A stretch of 64,000 nt of DNA from Streptomyces sp. JH14 (lineage in GTDB: Bacteria > Actinomycetota > Actinomycetes > Streptomycetales > Streptomycetaceae): positions 930,001 to 994,000 of the forward strand of contig NZ_JAJNEL010000001.1 in the NCBI RefSeq assembly GCF_029428675.1. Reading direction: 5' to 3'. The notes under the pieces are model-generated. The model had not been told where the DNA came from, searched no databases, and saw nothing but the letters and a program-made list of their open reading frames with translations. Shown here piece by piece: positions 8,646-16,572 of this stretch; position 1 is the stretch's first letter; each line of letters starts with the position of its first letter. A program made the translations under genes and the position numbers.

Positions 8646-8825
8646 CCGTACGAGGGACTCGCGGGCGCGCCTGAGGCGCCTGGCCGGGATCGCCGCCATG
8701 GCTCCGGGCCCCCTCCGGACGCGACACCCGCTCCCCCGCATTGCGACCCGCATCCGAGCGCGTCGGACCGGCTTTCCGCCGGCCCGGCGCGCTCTGTGCG
8801 TCGCGGCATCCACTTTCCCTTCAAG

Positions 8826-8844
8826 TGTCAACTGAAGGTTGACA
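8826..8844. promoter_or_regulatory. Palindromic operator 1 upstream of the Clp-N/HTH gene
   Basis: TGTCAACTGAAGGTTGACA is a 19-bp near-perfect palindrome. It overlaps the putative -35 hexamer TTGACA (8839-8844). A second copy lies 28 bp downstream. Confidence 0.75.
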
Positions 8845-8867
8845 CCGCTGGACTGTCAACCTAAGGT
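8839..8867 (+). promoter_or_regulatory. Consensus-like promoter giving a leaderless transcript
   Basis: TTGACA (8839-8844) and TAAGGT (8862-8867) are separated by 17 bp, a good housekeeping-sigma promoter for this group. Transcription would start at or next to the ATG at 8874, so the mRNA would have no leader. Both hexamers are embedded in the two palindromes. Confidence 0.65.
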
Positions 8868-8872
8868 TGACG
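8854..8872. promoter_or_regulatory. Palindromic operator 2 over the -10 region
   Basis: TGTCAACCTAAGGTTGACG is a second 19-bp copy of the palindrome. Its arms TGTCAACC and GGTTGACG end one base before the ATG. Together with operator 1, a bound dimer pair would cover the whole core promoter. Confidence 0.75.
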
Positions 8873-8873
8873 C

Positions 8874-9614
8874 ATGACGAATCCCGTACGCATGACCAAT
8901 CCGGTCCGGCTCGACGATTTGATCGAGGCCATCAAGAAGGTTCATTCCGACGCGCTCGAGCAGCTCTCGGACGCGGTCATCGCCGCCGACCACCTCGGTG
9001 ACGTGGCCGACCACCTGATCGGCCACTTCGTCGATCAGGCCCGGCGCTCAGGAGCCTCCTGGACGGACATCGGCAAGAGCATGGGCGTCACCCGGCAGGC
9101 GGCCCAGAAGCGCTTCGTCGCCAAGGACCCGGGCGAACCGTCGGATCTCGACCCCAGCCAGGGGTTCAGCCGCTTCACCCCGCGGGCGCGGAACGTCGTG
9201 ATGGCCGCGCAGAACGAGGCCCGCGCCGCGGGCAACGACGAGATCCGGCCCGAGCACCTGGCGCTGGGGCTGCTCAGCGAGCCGGAAGGACTCGCCGCGG
9301 CGTTCATCAAGGCCCAGGGCATCCCGCTGGACTCCGTGCGGCAGGCCGCGACCGACTCACTGCCGCCCGCCGTACACGAGGTCCCGGAGCTCATCCCGTA
9401 CGACGCCGGGTCGCGCAAGGTGCTGGAGCTGACGTTCCGGGAGGCGCTGCGGATGGGGCACAACTACATCGGCACGGAGCACATCCTGCTCGCCCTGCTG
9501 GAGCACGAGGACGGCACCGGCGTGCTGAGCGGGCTGGGCCTCGACAAGGCGACCGCGGAGACCGCCCTCCTCGATGCCGTCACACTCGCCGTCGCCGCGC
9601 ACAAGGGGGAATGA
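8874..9614 (+). CDS. HTH protein with two Clp N-terminal (ClpC-type) domains
   Basis: A 246-residue protein without AAA+ ATPase modules. Residues about 60-82 form a helix-turn-helix-like element (SWTDIGKSMGVTRQAAQKRF). Residues about 100-170 (FTPRARNVVMAAQNEARAAG, RPEHLALGLL) and 178-240 (KVLELTFREALRMGHNYIGT, HILLALLEHE) are two Clp-N repeats, the substrate- or adaptor-binding domain of ClpA/C chaperones. It may be a regulator that senses Clp clients, or an adaptor. The first six codons are repeated at once (MTNPVR twice), so initiation could be at 8874 or 8892; the promoter favours a leaderless start at 8874. Palindromes over the promoter suggest autoregulation by its own HTH. Function is inferred. 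Confidence 0.85.
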   Translation: MTNPVRMTNPVRLDDLIEAIKKVHSDALEQLSDAVIAADHLGDVADHLIGHFVDQARRSGASWTDIGKSMGVTRQAAQKRFVAKDPGEPSDLDPSQGFSRFTPRARNVVMAAQNEARAAGNDEIRPEHLALGLLSEPEGLAAAFIKAQGIPLDSVRQAATDSLPPAVHEVPELIPYDAGSRKVLELTFREALRMGHNYIGTEHILLALLEHEDGTGVLSGLGLDKATAETALLDAVTLAVAAHKGE

Positions 9615-9712
9615 CCCTCCCCGGCCTTCCCACCGCGCGCAGAGCCGCTTCCGCGCTCCCCTCCCCCGCGTGACCCGCCGCAATAGAGTGGAGGGGAGCA
9701 AGGAGGTGCCTC

Positions 9713-9904
9713 ATGCGGAAGGTTGCCGACTCCCGGGAGTTCCCGAGCGAGACGAAATGCACCCTTGCCCTCTCCGGCGAGCCGGAGGAAGTGGTCCGCG
9801 CCACCAGCGATCTGGCTGTGTCGGTGCACGGTCATGCGGATGACCAGGAATCGCGGGAGCAGATCAGGGCCGGACTGCAGGACGAGGCCACGGAGCTCGC
9901 CTGA
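9713..9904 (+). CDS. Small DUF1059-family protein
   Basis: A 63-residue acidic protein starting MRKVADSREFPSETKC and containing VSVHGH, the hallmark of the DUF1059 family (short proteins of unknown role found widely in actinobacteria, with a conserved Cys and His). It starts at ATG 9713, ten bases after a strong AGGAGG. It is short but complete, with normal third-position GC. It follows the Clp-N/HTH gene after 98 bp and may be cotranscribed or have its own promoter. It is convergent with the hydrolase downstream. Confidence 0.85.
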   Translation: MRKVADSREFPSETKCTLALSGEPEEVVRATSDLAVSVHGHADDQESREQIRAGLQDEATELA

Positions 9905-10042
9905 GCCGTATCCCGGACGAACAAAGAGGAACACACACGGACACAGAGGGGTCCGCCGCGGCGCACGCCTCCCGATGGCGGATGCCCGGCGTCCCGGCCG
10001 CGCCGCGGCCGGTGAGCGCCGGGAAACCGTTCCGGCGACGGG

Positions 10043-11194
10043 TCAGAGTGCGTCGTACACCGCCTCGATCAGCGCCATCTTGCGCGGGTCGTCGGCGATC
10101 CGCGGGCCCATCCGGTTCATGACGTACCCCAGGGAGACGCCCGACTCCGGGTCGGCGAGGCCGCAGGAGCCGCCGGCGCCGTCGTGGCCGAAGGCGCGCG
10201 GGTTGGGACCGTACGAACCCTGCGGGCCGCTCAGCCACAGTCCGAGCGCGATCTCGGTGTCGTGGTCGAAGCCGATGCCGAGGACCAGGTCCCGACAGCT
10301 CCCCTGACCCTCCCTGGCCCGCTCGGCGGCCTCCTCGGAGAGGATCCGCCGGTCCCCGAACATGCCCCGTCCAGCGAAGATCCCGTACAGCGCGGCGATG
10401 GCGCGGGCGGTGCCGTGGCCGTTGGCCGCGGGAATCTCGGCGGCCCGCCACTCGGGCGTGTTGGCGGCGGCCGCGCCGCTGGGCGGGTTGAGCAGCGAGG
10501 CGATGGCCACCGGCTCCATCCGGGCGAACAGCTCCAGCTGGGCGCCCGCGGCGGACTTCGGGACGACGAGTTCCGCGACACGGTCCGCCTCCTTCTCCGG
10601 CAGGCCGATGGTGAAGTCGATGCCGAGCGGTCCGGTGACCTCCTGACGGAGGAACTCACCCGGCAGCAGGCCGGTGATCCGGCGGACGACCTCGCCGACC
10701 AGGAAGCCGTACGAGAGCGCGTGGTAGCCGGACCGGGTGCCGGGCTCCCACCAGGGCTCGGTGGCCGCCAGCCGGGCCGTGGTCAAGTCCCAGTCGTACA
10801 GGTCGGCCAGGCTGTGCGGCTCGCGCAGTCCGGCCACGCCCGAACGGTGCGAGAGCAGGTGGCGCACGAGAACGGCTTCCTTGCCGGCCGCGGCGAACTC
10901 CGGCCAGTACGCGGCGACGGGGGCGTCGAAGTCGAGCAGTCCCCGGTCGGCGAGGATGTGGGCGCACAGTGCGGTCGGGCCCTTGCTCGTGGACCAGACG
11001 TTGACCACGGTCTCGCGCTCCCAGGGGCGGGTGCGGGCGCCGTCCGCCCAGCCGCCCCAGAGGTCGGCCACGGGTTCCCCGTCGACCAGGACGGTGACGG
11101 CGGCACCGAGTTCGTCACGCTCGCGGAAATTCGCTTCGAATGCGGCGCGCACGCCTGAGAATCGGTCGTCGCAGTGGCCGTGGATCTGCGGCAC
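10043..11194 (-). CDS. Beta-lactamase-fold serine hydrolase (EstB-like carboxylesterase family)
   Basis: A 383-residue cytosolic class-C-beta-lactamase-related enzyme. The nucleophile motif S-x-x-K is STSK near residue 68 (VNVWSTSKGPTALCAHI), with YHALSYG near 157 supplying the Tyr of the YxN-like element and the glycine-rich FGHDGAGGSCG near 342 the third motif. There is no signal peptide or lipobox, which points to an intracellular esterase rather than a true beta-lactamase. Length and motif spacing match esterases of family VIII. It starts at ATG 11194. Both neighbours are unrelated genes; the substrate is unknown. Confidence 0.88.
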   Translation of the reverse strand: MPQIHGHCDDRFSGVRAAFEANFRERDELGAAVTVLVDGEPVADLWGGWADGARTRPWERETVVNVWSTSKGPTALCAHILADRGLLDFDAPVAAYWPEFAAAGKEAVLVRHLLSHRSGVAGLREPHSLADLYDWDLTTARLAATEPWWEPGTRSGYHALSYGFLVGEVVRRITGLLPGEFLRQEVTGPLGIDFTIGLPEKEADRVAELVVPKSAAGAQLELFARMEPVAIASLLNPPSGAAAANTPEWRAAEIPAANGHGTARAIAALYGIFAGRGMFGDRRILSEEAAERAREGQGSCRDLVLGIGFDHDTEIALGLWLSGPQGSYGPNPRAFGHDGAGGSCGLADPESGVSLGYVMNRMGPRIADDPRKMALIEAVYDAL

Positions 11195-11308
11195 GATGGC
11201 CTCCCTCGTCCGGGCATGCCGGGTGGTGCGGGATCAATGACGGGCAACATACCGACTGGTCGGACAGGCGGGAAGACGTCGCGCACCTCTCGGGGCCGGT
11301 TCATCACA

Positions 11309-11884
11309 TCAGCGGGCGCCCGCTTCGAGGCGCAGGCTCCAGCGGCCCGGAAGGCCGGTGAGGGTGACCGTGGAGAGCGGGCGGACGTCGACGTTCCAGT
11401 ACGTCGACGGCGGCGCCTTCAGCGCGTAGACCAGCGCGGCCCGGACGACGGCCGGTTCGGCGACGGCGACGATCGACCCCTCCTGGGCGGGGCGGGTGTC
11501 CAGCCAGCCCCCTATCCGTGCGATGAACGCGAGCAGCGGTTCGCCGCCATGCGGTGCGGAGCGCGGATCGGCGAGCCAGGCGTCCACCGCGGCCGGTTCG
11601 CGCGCCGCCACGTCGGACAGGGTCAAGCCGCGCCAGCGGCCCATGTCGCAGTCGCGCAGGGCCGGCTGAGCCATCGGGGCGTAGCCGAGCGCCTCCCCGG
11701 TGGCGCGGCTGCGTGGCGTCGGTGAGCAGTAGCGCAGTTCGGCGGCGCCCAGGGGCACCAGGGCCTGCGCGGCGAGCTGCACCTCGTGCCAGCCGGCCTG
11801 GTCGAGCGGCCGGTCGTCGTCGAAGCGCTCGGCGAGCAAAGAGGAGCTGCGCGCCGCGGCGACGAGCGAGACTCGAACACTCAT
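11309..11884 (-). CDS. Histidine-phosphatase-fold protein lacking the catalytic RHG motif
   Basis: A 191-residue protein with the layout of the phosphoglycerate-mutase-like histidine phosphatases: strand 1, then RYCSPTPRSRATGEAL (the usual SPxxRxxxTA segment) near 50, then GRWRGLTLSDVAAREP near 82. But strand 1 ends SLVAAARSSSL where active enzymes have RHGE/T, and the second histidine region reads VAVAEPAVVRAAL where V-x-H-P is expected. Both catalytic histidines are therefore missing, so it is probably a pseudo-phosphatase. From memory, such degenerate members often neighbour CbtA/CbtB cobalt transporters; none is seen here. It starts at ATG 11884. Confidence 0.75.
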   Translation of the reverse strand: MSVRVSLVAAARSSSLLAERFDDDRPLDQAGWHEVQLAAQALVPLGAAELRYCSPTPRSRATGEALGYAPMAQPALRDCDMGRWRGLTLSDVAAREPAAVDAWLADPRSAPHGGEPLLAFIARIGGWLDTRPAQEGSIVAVAEPAVVRAALVYALKAPPSTYWNVDVRPLSTVTLTGLPGRWSLRLEAGAR

Positions 11885-11917
11885 GGCGGAGATCGTGGAG
11901 CTGAAACGCCGCCCAGG

Positions 11918-12200
11918 TCAAGAGGGCGCCGGGTCGGACGGATCCGAGGGCGTCGAGCCGCAGGTCTCGGGGTTCCTCAGCGGCTTGAAGCCGACGCTCT
12001 CGTGGACGCCGTGGGCGTCGTCGTCGGCGAGCATGAGTCTGCGGATGCCGGTCGGGGCGAGGTGGTCGCGCACGGCGGCGGGTCGGGTGCCGAGACCGAG
12101 GCCGCGGGCCGACCGGTCGACGTGCACATCGCTGCGCCAGGCGGAGGTGACATGGTCCGTCACCACCCGGCGCAGCCGACCGCGCGCCCGACGTGACGCC
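11918..12200 (-). pseudogene. Fragment of a GNAT acetyltransferase
   Basis: Read on the minus strand, this gives RVVTDHVTSAWRSDVHVD, then RSARGLGLGT (the acetyl-CoA motif with degraded spacing), VRDHLAPTGIRRLMLAD and DAHGVHESVGFKPL. Those are the last two thirds of a small GNAT protein. No N-terminal part precedes it, the loop between strand and helix has lost residues, and there is no ribosome site. A GTG at 12166 could start a shorter ORF, but the product would lack the fold. I treat it as a decaying gene. Confidence 0.55.
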
Positions 12201-12361
12201 GGACGGGTCGAAGTGAGCGATCCGGAGAGGGCAAACGTCCTGCTCGTCGCGGGTACGGCCGAGGGCCCGGTGGGCGTCGGTGGAGAGCCAGGGGTGGATC
12301 CGGGCCGGGTCCGGCCGGGCCGGATCGGACGAGATCTCTTACCGCTGCCGGCGCATGTCCG

Positions 12362-13840
12362 TCATGCCCGGAGGGCAGGTGGTGCGGTCCCGGGGGCGGC
12401 GAAGAGTTCGTCGCAGGCGATGCGCAGCCGCCTTACGCCCTCGGCGATCTCGCCCGCTCCGGCGACCGCGGCGAAGCTCAACCGCACCTGCGCGGCCGGG
12501 GGTTCGGCGCAGTAGTAGGGGCGGCCTGGCGCGATCGCGACGCCCGCGCGCAGGGCCGCCGAGACGAGCGCCGCTTCGTCCGGACCGGTTTCGGCGTCCG
12601 GCAGCCGCAGCCAGAGGCTGCCGCCGCCCGGGGGGACGAACGGGAGCGAGAAATCGGGGAGTTGCAGCCGTAGCGCGGCCGTCATGGCGGTGCGCCGGTT
12701 CTTCAACTCCGTCGACACGGACCGCAGATGGTGACCCCAGGCCGGGGAGCCGACCAGTTCGAGCGCGGCTTCCTGGAGCGGGCGCGGGACGAAGAAGCTG
12801 TCGACGACCTGGATGGCCCGCAGCCGTTCCAGCACCGGGCCGCGGGCGGCCAGCGCCCCCACCCGGAGGCTGGGCGAGGTGACCTTGGTCAGCGAGCAGA
12901 CGTGCACGACGACGCCGTCGGGGTCGTCGGCGGCGAGGGGTGCGGGCAGCGGGCCCGCGTCGTCGTGCACGAGGCGGCGGGCGAAGTCGTCCTCGACGAC
13001 GAACGCCCCCGCCTCGCGGGCGATCCGGACGACCGCCCTGCGCCGGTCCGGGGCGAGGACCGCGCCGGTCGGGTTCTGGAAGAGCGGCTGGCAGACGAAG
13101 ACGCGGGCGCCGGTGACCCGGAAGGCTGCTGCGAGCAGTTCGGGCCGCACCCCGTCGGCGTCGACCGGTACCGGCACCGGGCGCAGTCCGGTGGCGCGGG
13201 CGGCGGCCAGCATGCCCGGGTAGGTGGGCGATTCGACGAGAACGGGTGCGCCGGGCGGGGCGAGCGCGCGCAGGGCCGTGGCCAGGGCGCTCTGGCCGCC
13301 CGCGGTGATGAGTACGTCGGCGGCGGTGAGTGAGGGCCCGATCTCGCGGGCGAACCAGGCGCGCAGCTCGGTGAGCCCGTCGGTGGGGGGCCGGTCCCAG
13401 GCTCCGGGGCGCCGGCCGGCCCGGGCGAGAGCGGCGGCGAGGGCCCGTTCGGGCTGGAGCGAGGGGTGGAGATAGCCGCCGTTCAGTTCGATGACGCCAG
13501 GGGGCGGCGCGGCAAGCGTGACCAGGACACCGGAGGCGTCGACGGTGCGGGGCACGACCTCGGGGCCGCCGTCGCCGCTGAGGGAGACCTCCTGCCAGGA
13601 GGTGTCTCCGGGCGGGGGCACATCGGTACGGGGCTGCGCCCGGAAGGCGCCGGAGCCGGGACGGGTGACGACGAGCCCTTCGGCTGCGAGCTGCGCGATG
13701 GCCCGGGAGACGGTCACGGGGCTGACCCGGAAGCGCTCCACCAGGGCCCGACTGGATGGCAGCTTCTCTCCCACTGAGTAGCGGTTCAGCTCGCTACGGA
13801 GAGAATGAGCCAATGCGGCAACGCTGCTACGCTCTTGCAT
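12362..13840 (-). CDS. MocR-type regulator: GntR HTH fused to a PLP aminotransferase fold
   Basis: A 492-residue regulator. Residues about 5-70 are a GntR winged helix (GEKLPSSRALVERFRVSPVT, then a wing ending VTRPGSGAF). Residues about 120-490 are a type-I aminotransferase fold with the PLP-lysine motif SLTKVTSPSLRVGAL and the upstream LVESPTYPGML. MocR proteins sense PLP or an amino-acid adduct and usually control a divergent gene. Here the ATG at 13840 overlaps by two bases the ATG of the divergent exporter at 13839. A TATCCT hexamer eight bases upstream suggests a leaderless transcript. The much longer frame on the same strand is an artefact of reading through the exporter gene. Confidence 0.9.
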   Translation of the reverse strand: MQERSSVAALAHSLRSELNRYSVGEKLPSSRALVERFRVSPVTVSRAIAQLAAEGLVVTRPGSGAFRAQPRTDVPPPGDTSWQEVSLSGDGGPEVVPRTVDASGVLVTLAAPPPGVIELNGGYLHPSLQPERALAAALARAGRRPGAWDRPPTDGLTELRAWFAREIGPSLTAADVLITAGGQSALATALRALAPPGAPVLVESPTYPGMLAAARATGLRPVPVPVDADGVRPELLAAAFRVTGARVFVCQPLFQNPTGAVLAPDRRRAVVRIAREAGAFVVEDDFARRLVHDDAGPLPAPLAADDPDGVVVHVCSLTKVTSPSLRVGALAARGPVLERLRAIQVVDSFFVPRPLQEAALELVGSPAWGHHLRSVSTELKNRRTAMTAALRLQLPDFSLPFVPPGGGSLWLRLPDAETGPDEAALVSAALRAGVAIAPGRPYYCAEPPAAQVRLSFAAVAGAGEIAEGVRRLRIACDELFAAPGTAPPALRA

Positions 13841-13854
13841 GACAGCACAGGATA
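13828..13854. promoter_or_regulatory. Face-to-face promoter with overlapping start codons
   Basis: CATG at 13838-13841 contains both start codons. On the plus strand TACGCT (13828-13833) lies five bases before the exporter ATG. On the minus strand TATCCT (13854-13849) lies eight bases before the regulator ATG. Both would yield leaderless mRNAs, and each promoter runs through the other gene's first codons. No -35 elements are obvious. TAGCGCTA at 13853-13860 is a perfect 8-bp palindrome. Confidence 0.5.
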
Positions 13855-14750
13855 GCGCTACCCACTCCGCGTCGATAGCGGTTGCCCCCAAGGCGGGACG
13901 CAGCGGCACTCTTCTCGCCGGGCTCGGCGTCGTCGCCTTCTCACTGACGTTCCCGTCCACTGTCTGGGGGCTGGAGAGCTTCGGCCCCTGGTCGCTGGTG
14001 ACCCTGCGCAGCCTGCTCGCCGCGCTGATCGCGGGCGGCGTGCTGCTCGCGGGACGGGTCCCGGTACCGGACCGCCGCCACTGGAGCGGGCTCGTGGTCG
14101 TCGCGGGCGGCGTGGTGGTGGGTTTTCCGCTGCTGACGTCACTGGCCCTGCAGACCTCCACGTCGTCGCACGCAGCCGTCGTGGTGGGGCTGCTGCCCCT
14201 GACCACGGCGGTGTTCTCGTCGTTGCGGACCGGGACGCGCCCGCCGCGCCGCTTCTGGATCGCGGCGCTGGCCGGGGCGGCCGTGGTCATCGCCTTCACC
14301 GTGCAGCAGAGCGGCGGGGCGCTCTCGGTCAGCGATCTGTATCTGTTCGGCGCGCTGCTGGTGTGCGCGGCGGGGTACACGGAGGGCGGCAGGCTGGCCC
14401 GGGCGATGCCGGGCTGGCAGGTGATCGGCTGGGCACTGATCCTCGCGGCGCCGCCGATGGTGGCGGGCACGGCGGTCGCGCTCTGCTTCGAGCCGGTACG
14501 GCCGACCGCGCACGGGATCATCGGACTGGTCTGGGTGGCCGCGGGGTCGGCCTTCGTCGGCCTGTACGTCTGGTACCGCGGCATGGCGGAGATCGGCGTT
14601 CCGCGGGCCAGTCAGCTTCAGCTCGCACAGCCGCTGCTGACCCTGGTGTGGTCGTTCCTGCTGCTCGGCGAAAAGGTCTCGGCGGCCGCGCCGGTGGCGG
14701 CACTTGCCGTCCTCGTCTGCATCGCGGCCACCCAGCGGGCGGGGGCCTGA
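13839..14750 (+). CDS. DMT-superfamily (EamA) transporter
   Basis: A 303-residue inner-membrane protein with ten hydrophobic segments arranged as two EamA repeats (about residues 20-150 and 160-298). These carriers export or import amino acids and other small metabolites. The second repeat has the usual ending LQLAQPLLTLVWSFLLLGEKV near residue 265. It starts at ATG 13839 inside the start codon of the divergent MocR regulator, which very probably controls it. The cargo is not deducible; regulators of this type suggest an amino-acid- or PLP-related compound. Confidence 0.9.
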   Translation: MTAQDSATHSASIAVAPKAGRSGTLLAGLGVVAFSLTFPSTVWGLESFGPWSLVTLRSLLAALIAGGVLLAGRVPVPDRRHWSGLVVVAGGVVVGFPLLTSLALQTSTSSHAAVVVGLLPLTTAVFSSLRTGTRPPRRFWIAALAGAAVVIAFTVQQSGGALSVSDLYLFGALLVCAAGYTEGGRLARAMPGWQVIGWALILAAPPMVAGTAVALCFEPVRPTAHGIIGLVWVAAGSAFVGLYVWYRGMAEIGVPRASQLQLAQPLLTLVWSFLLLGEKVSAAAPVAALAVLVCIAATQRAGA

Positions 14751-14828
14751 GCAGTCCGGCCGGTGCGCGAGCACATCGGGTCATAGACTTGTCGACAAGG
14801 ACCGCCACCCGTGAGGAGGTCACTCCCG

Positions 14829-15041
14829 ATGGAGGCACACCCGGGCGACCGGCTGCTGACGCACGGCAGGACCGTGGGACAGCACGACAGGGTCGCAGAG
14901 ATCGTCGAAGTGCTCGGTGACGGGGGCGCTCCCCCGTACCGCGTCCGCTCCGACGACGGACACGAACACCTGGTTTCACCAGGCCCCGACGCCGTCGTCC
15001 AGCACACCGAGGTCCGGCACCGGCGCCCGGAGCCCCTGTAG
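14829..15041 (+). CDS. DUF1918-family small protein
   Basis: A 70-residue protein starting MEAHPGDRLLTHGR and continuing with the family signature HDRVAEIVEVLG and YRVRSDDGHE. DUF1918 proteins are short beta-rich SH3-like proteins of unknown function, common in actinobacteria. The ATG at 14829 is preferred because the family begins there and GAGGAGG lies about eleven bases upstream. It follows the exporter after 78 bp and is convergent with the glycosidase-like gene. Confidence 0.85.
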   Translation: MEAHPGDRLLTHGRTVGQHDRVAEIVEVLGDGGAPPYRVRSDDGHEHLVSPGPDAVVQHTEVRHRRPEPL

Positions 15042-15103
15042 GGCCTCCGGGCGGACTCGCCCCGACCGCGTCACCGCACGGTGCGCCCCCTCCGGCCCCC
15101 GGG

Positions 15104-16432
15104 TCAGCGAGGCGGGCGCACCCTGTTGCGGTAGTGGTCGGTGACCACGTGCTGCATCGCACCGATCCGGTCGGTCACGACATCCTTGCCGGAGAAGTAG
15201 ACGTGGCCGCGTACCTGGTCGTAGGCGGCTGCGAAGTCGATATGGCGGGAGAGTTCCGCCGGGTCCTGCCAGGCGGCGGGCTGGGCCGGGTCGCCCGCCT
15301 TGTAGAGCGCCTCACCGATGAAGAGATCGACGCCCGTGCCCCGTACGACGTCGTCCCACCAGGGGAGCAGCTTCGCGTAGTCGGCGGCGGTGAAGCCGAT
15401 GTTCCAGTAGATCTGCGGGCAGATGTAGTCGATCCAGCCCTTCTTGACCCAGCCGCGGGTGTCCGCGTGCAGATTGTCGTAGGTCTGCACGCCGGCTGTG
15501 GTGTCCGAGCCGAGCGGGTCGGTCGCGGCGTTGCGCCAGACGCCGAACGGGCTGATCCCGAACTGGACGTTCTTCTTGATGTCCTTGATCCGCGCGGCCA
15601 TCTCGCGCACCAGTTTGTCGGTGTTGTCCCGGCGCCAGGCGGCCTTGTCCGGGAAGCCCGCGCCGTACTGCGCGTACGTGGCGTCGTCGTCGAAGACCTG
15701 TCCGGCGACCGGGTAGGGGTAGAAGTAGTCGTCCCAGTGGACGGCGTCGATGTCGTAGCGGCGGACCGCGTCGAGCATGGCGTCCTGGACGAATCGGCGG
15801 ACCTCGGGCAGACCCGGGTTGTAGTAGAGCTTCCCGCCGTACGGCAGGACCCATTCGGGGTGCAGGCGTGCGGGGTGGGTGGGTACCAGCCTGGACAGGT
15901 CGGTGTGGTTGGCGACCCGGTACGGGTTGAACCACGCGTGCAGTTCCAGGCCGCGGCGGTGCGCCTCGCGGACGGCGGTGCCCAGCGGGTCCCAGCCGGG
16001 GTCCTGGCCCTGTACACCGGTGAGGTACTGGGCCCACGGCTCGTACGGTGAGGGCCACAGTGCATCCGCGGTCGGCCGCACCTGGAAGATCACCGCGTTC
16101 AGCCGCCGCTCGACCGCCGCGTCGAGATACGCGATCAGCTCCGCCTGCTGTTCCGCCGCCGAGAGGCCGGGGACCGAGGGCCAGTCGACGTTGGCGACGG
16201 TGGCGACCCACATGCCCCGCAGCTCGCGCCGCGCGACACGACGGTCATGGGCGTCGTGCCGGGACGGAGCAGCGTGCCGGCCGGACCCCTGGAGCGGGGC
16301 CGCGACGGCGTCCCCCGCTGCAGTGACTCCGGCCACTACTCCGGCGACCACTCCGGCCGCTCCCGCCACAAAGCCTCTTCGGGCCAATTGCCGCATTTTC
16401 CAAGCACCTGCCGTCTCTATGTGCTCATCCAT
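15104..16432 (-). CDS. Secreted glycosyl-hydrolase-like protein (GHL10 / DUF187 family), Tat signal
   Basis: About 442 residues. The N-terminus holds a twin-arginine signal (LARRGFVAGAAGVVAGVVAG, ending near AVAAP), so it is exported folded. The mature domain is a TIM barrel of the glycosyl-hydrolase-like 10 type: RGMWVATVANVDWPS at its start, then HAWFNPYRVAN, VHWDDYFYPYP, FGISPFGVWRN and ICPQIYWN, which are strand-end motifs with acidic residues of the putative active site. Such proteins are thought to act on cell-wall or polysaccharide glycans. I chose the ATG at 16432; an ATG at 16396 just before the Tat motif is also possible. Divergent from the dehydrogenase gene. Confidence 0.88.
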   Translation of the reverse strand: MDEHIETAGAWKMRQLARRGFVAGAAGVVAGVVAGVTAAGDAVAAPLQGSGRHAAPSRHDAHDRRVARRELRGMWVATVANVDWPSVPGLSAAEQQAELIAYLDAAVERRLNAVIFQVRPTADALWPSPYEPWAQYLTGVQGQDPGWDPLGTAVREAHRRGLELHAWFNPYRVANHTDLSRLVPTHPARLHPEWVLPYGGKLYYNPGLPEVRRFVQDAMLDAVRRYDIDAVHWDDYFYPYPVAGQVFDDDATYAQYGAGFPDKAAWRRDNTDKLVREMAARIKDIKKNVQFGISPFGVWRNAATDPLGSDTTAGVQTYDNLHADTRGWVKKGWIDYICPQIYWNIGFTAADYAKLLPWWDDVVRGTGVDLFIGEALYKAGDPAQPAAWQDPAELSRHIDFAAAYDQVRGHVYFSGKDVVTDRIGAMQHVVTDHYRNRVRPPR

Positions 16433-16572
16433 CACCCTGGTGTCGGGCGTCACGCAGAGCATGCCCGCCCCGGCCCGTCATGACCAGCAGTTTGCGGAGT
16501 AACGTCGGGGGGTCGAGGCGAGGCCCGGAATCAGACGGGACCTGCCGAACGGAGATCAGCGAAAGGCACGAG

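Noticed and set aside
12362..14584. A 740-residue version of the MocR regulator
   Set aside because: The extra 248 residues are antisense to the DMT exporter; the GntR domain starts right after the ATG at 13840.
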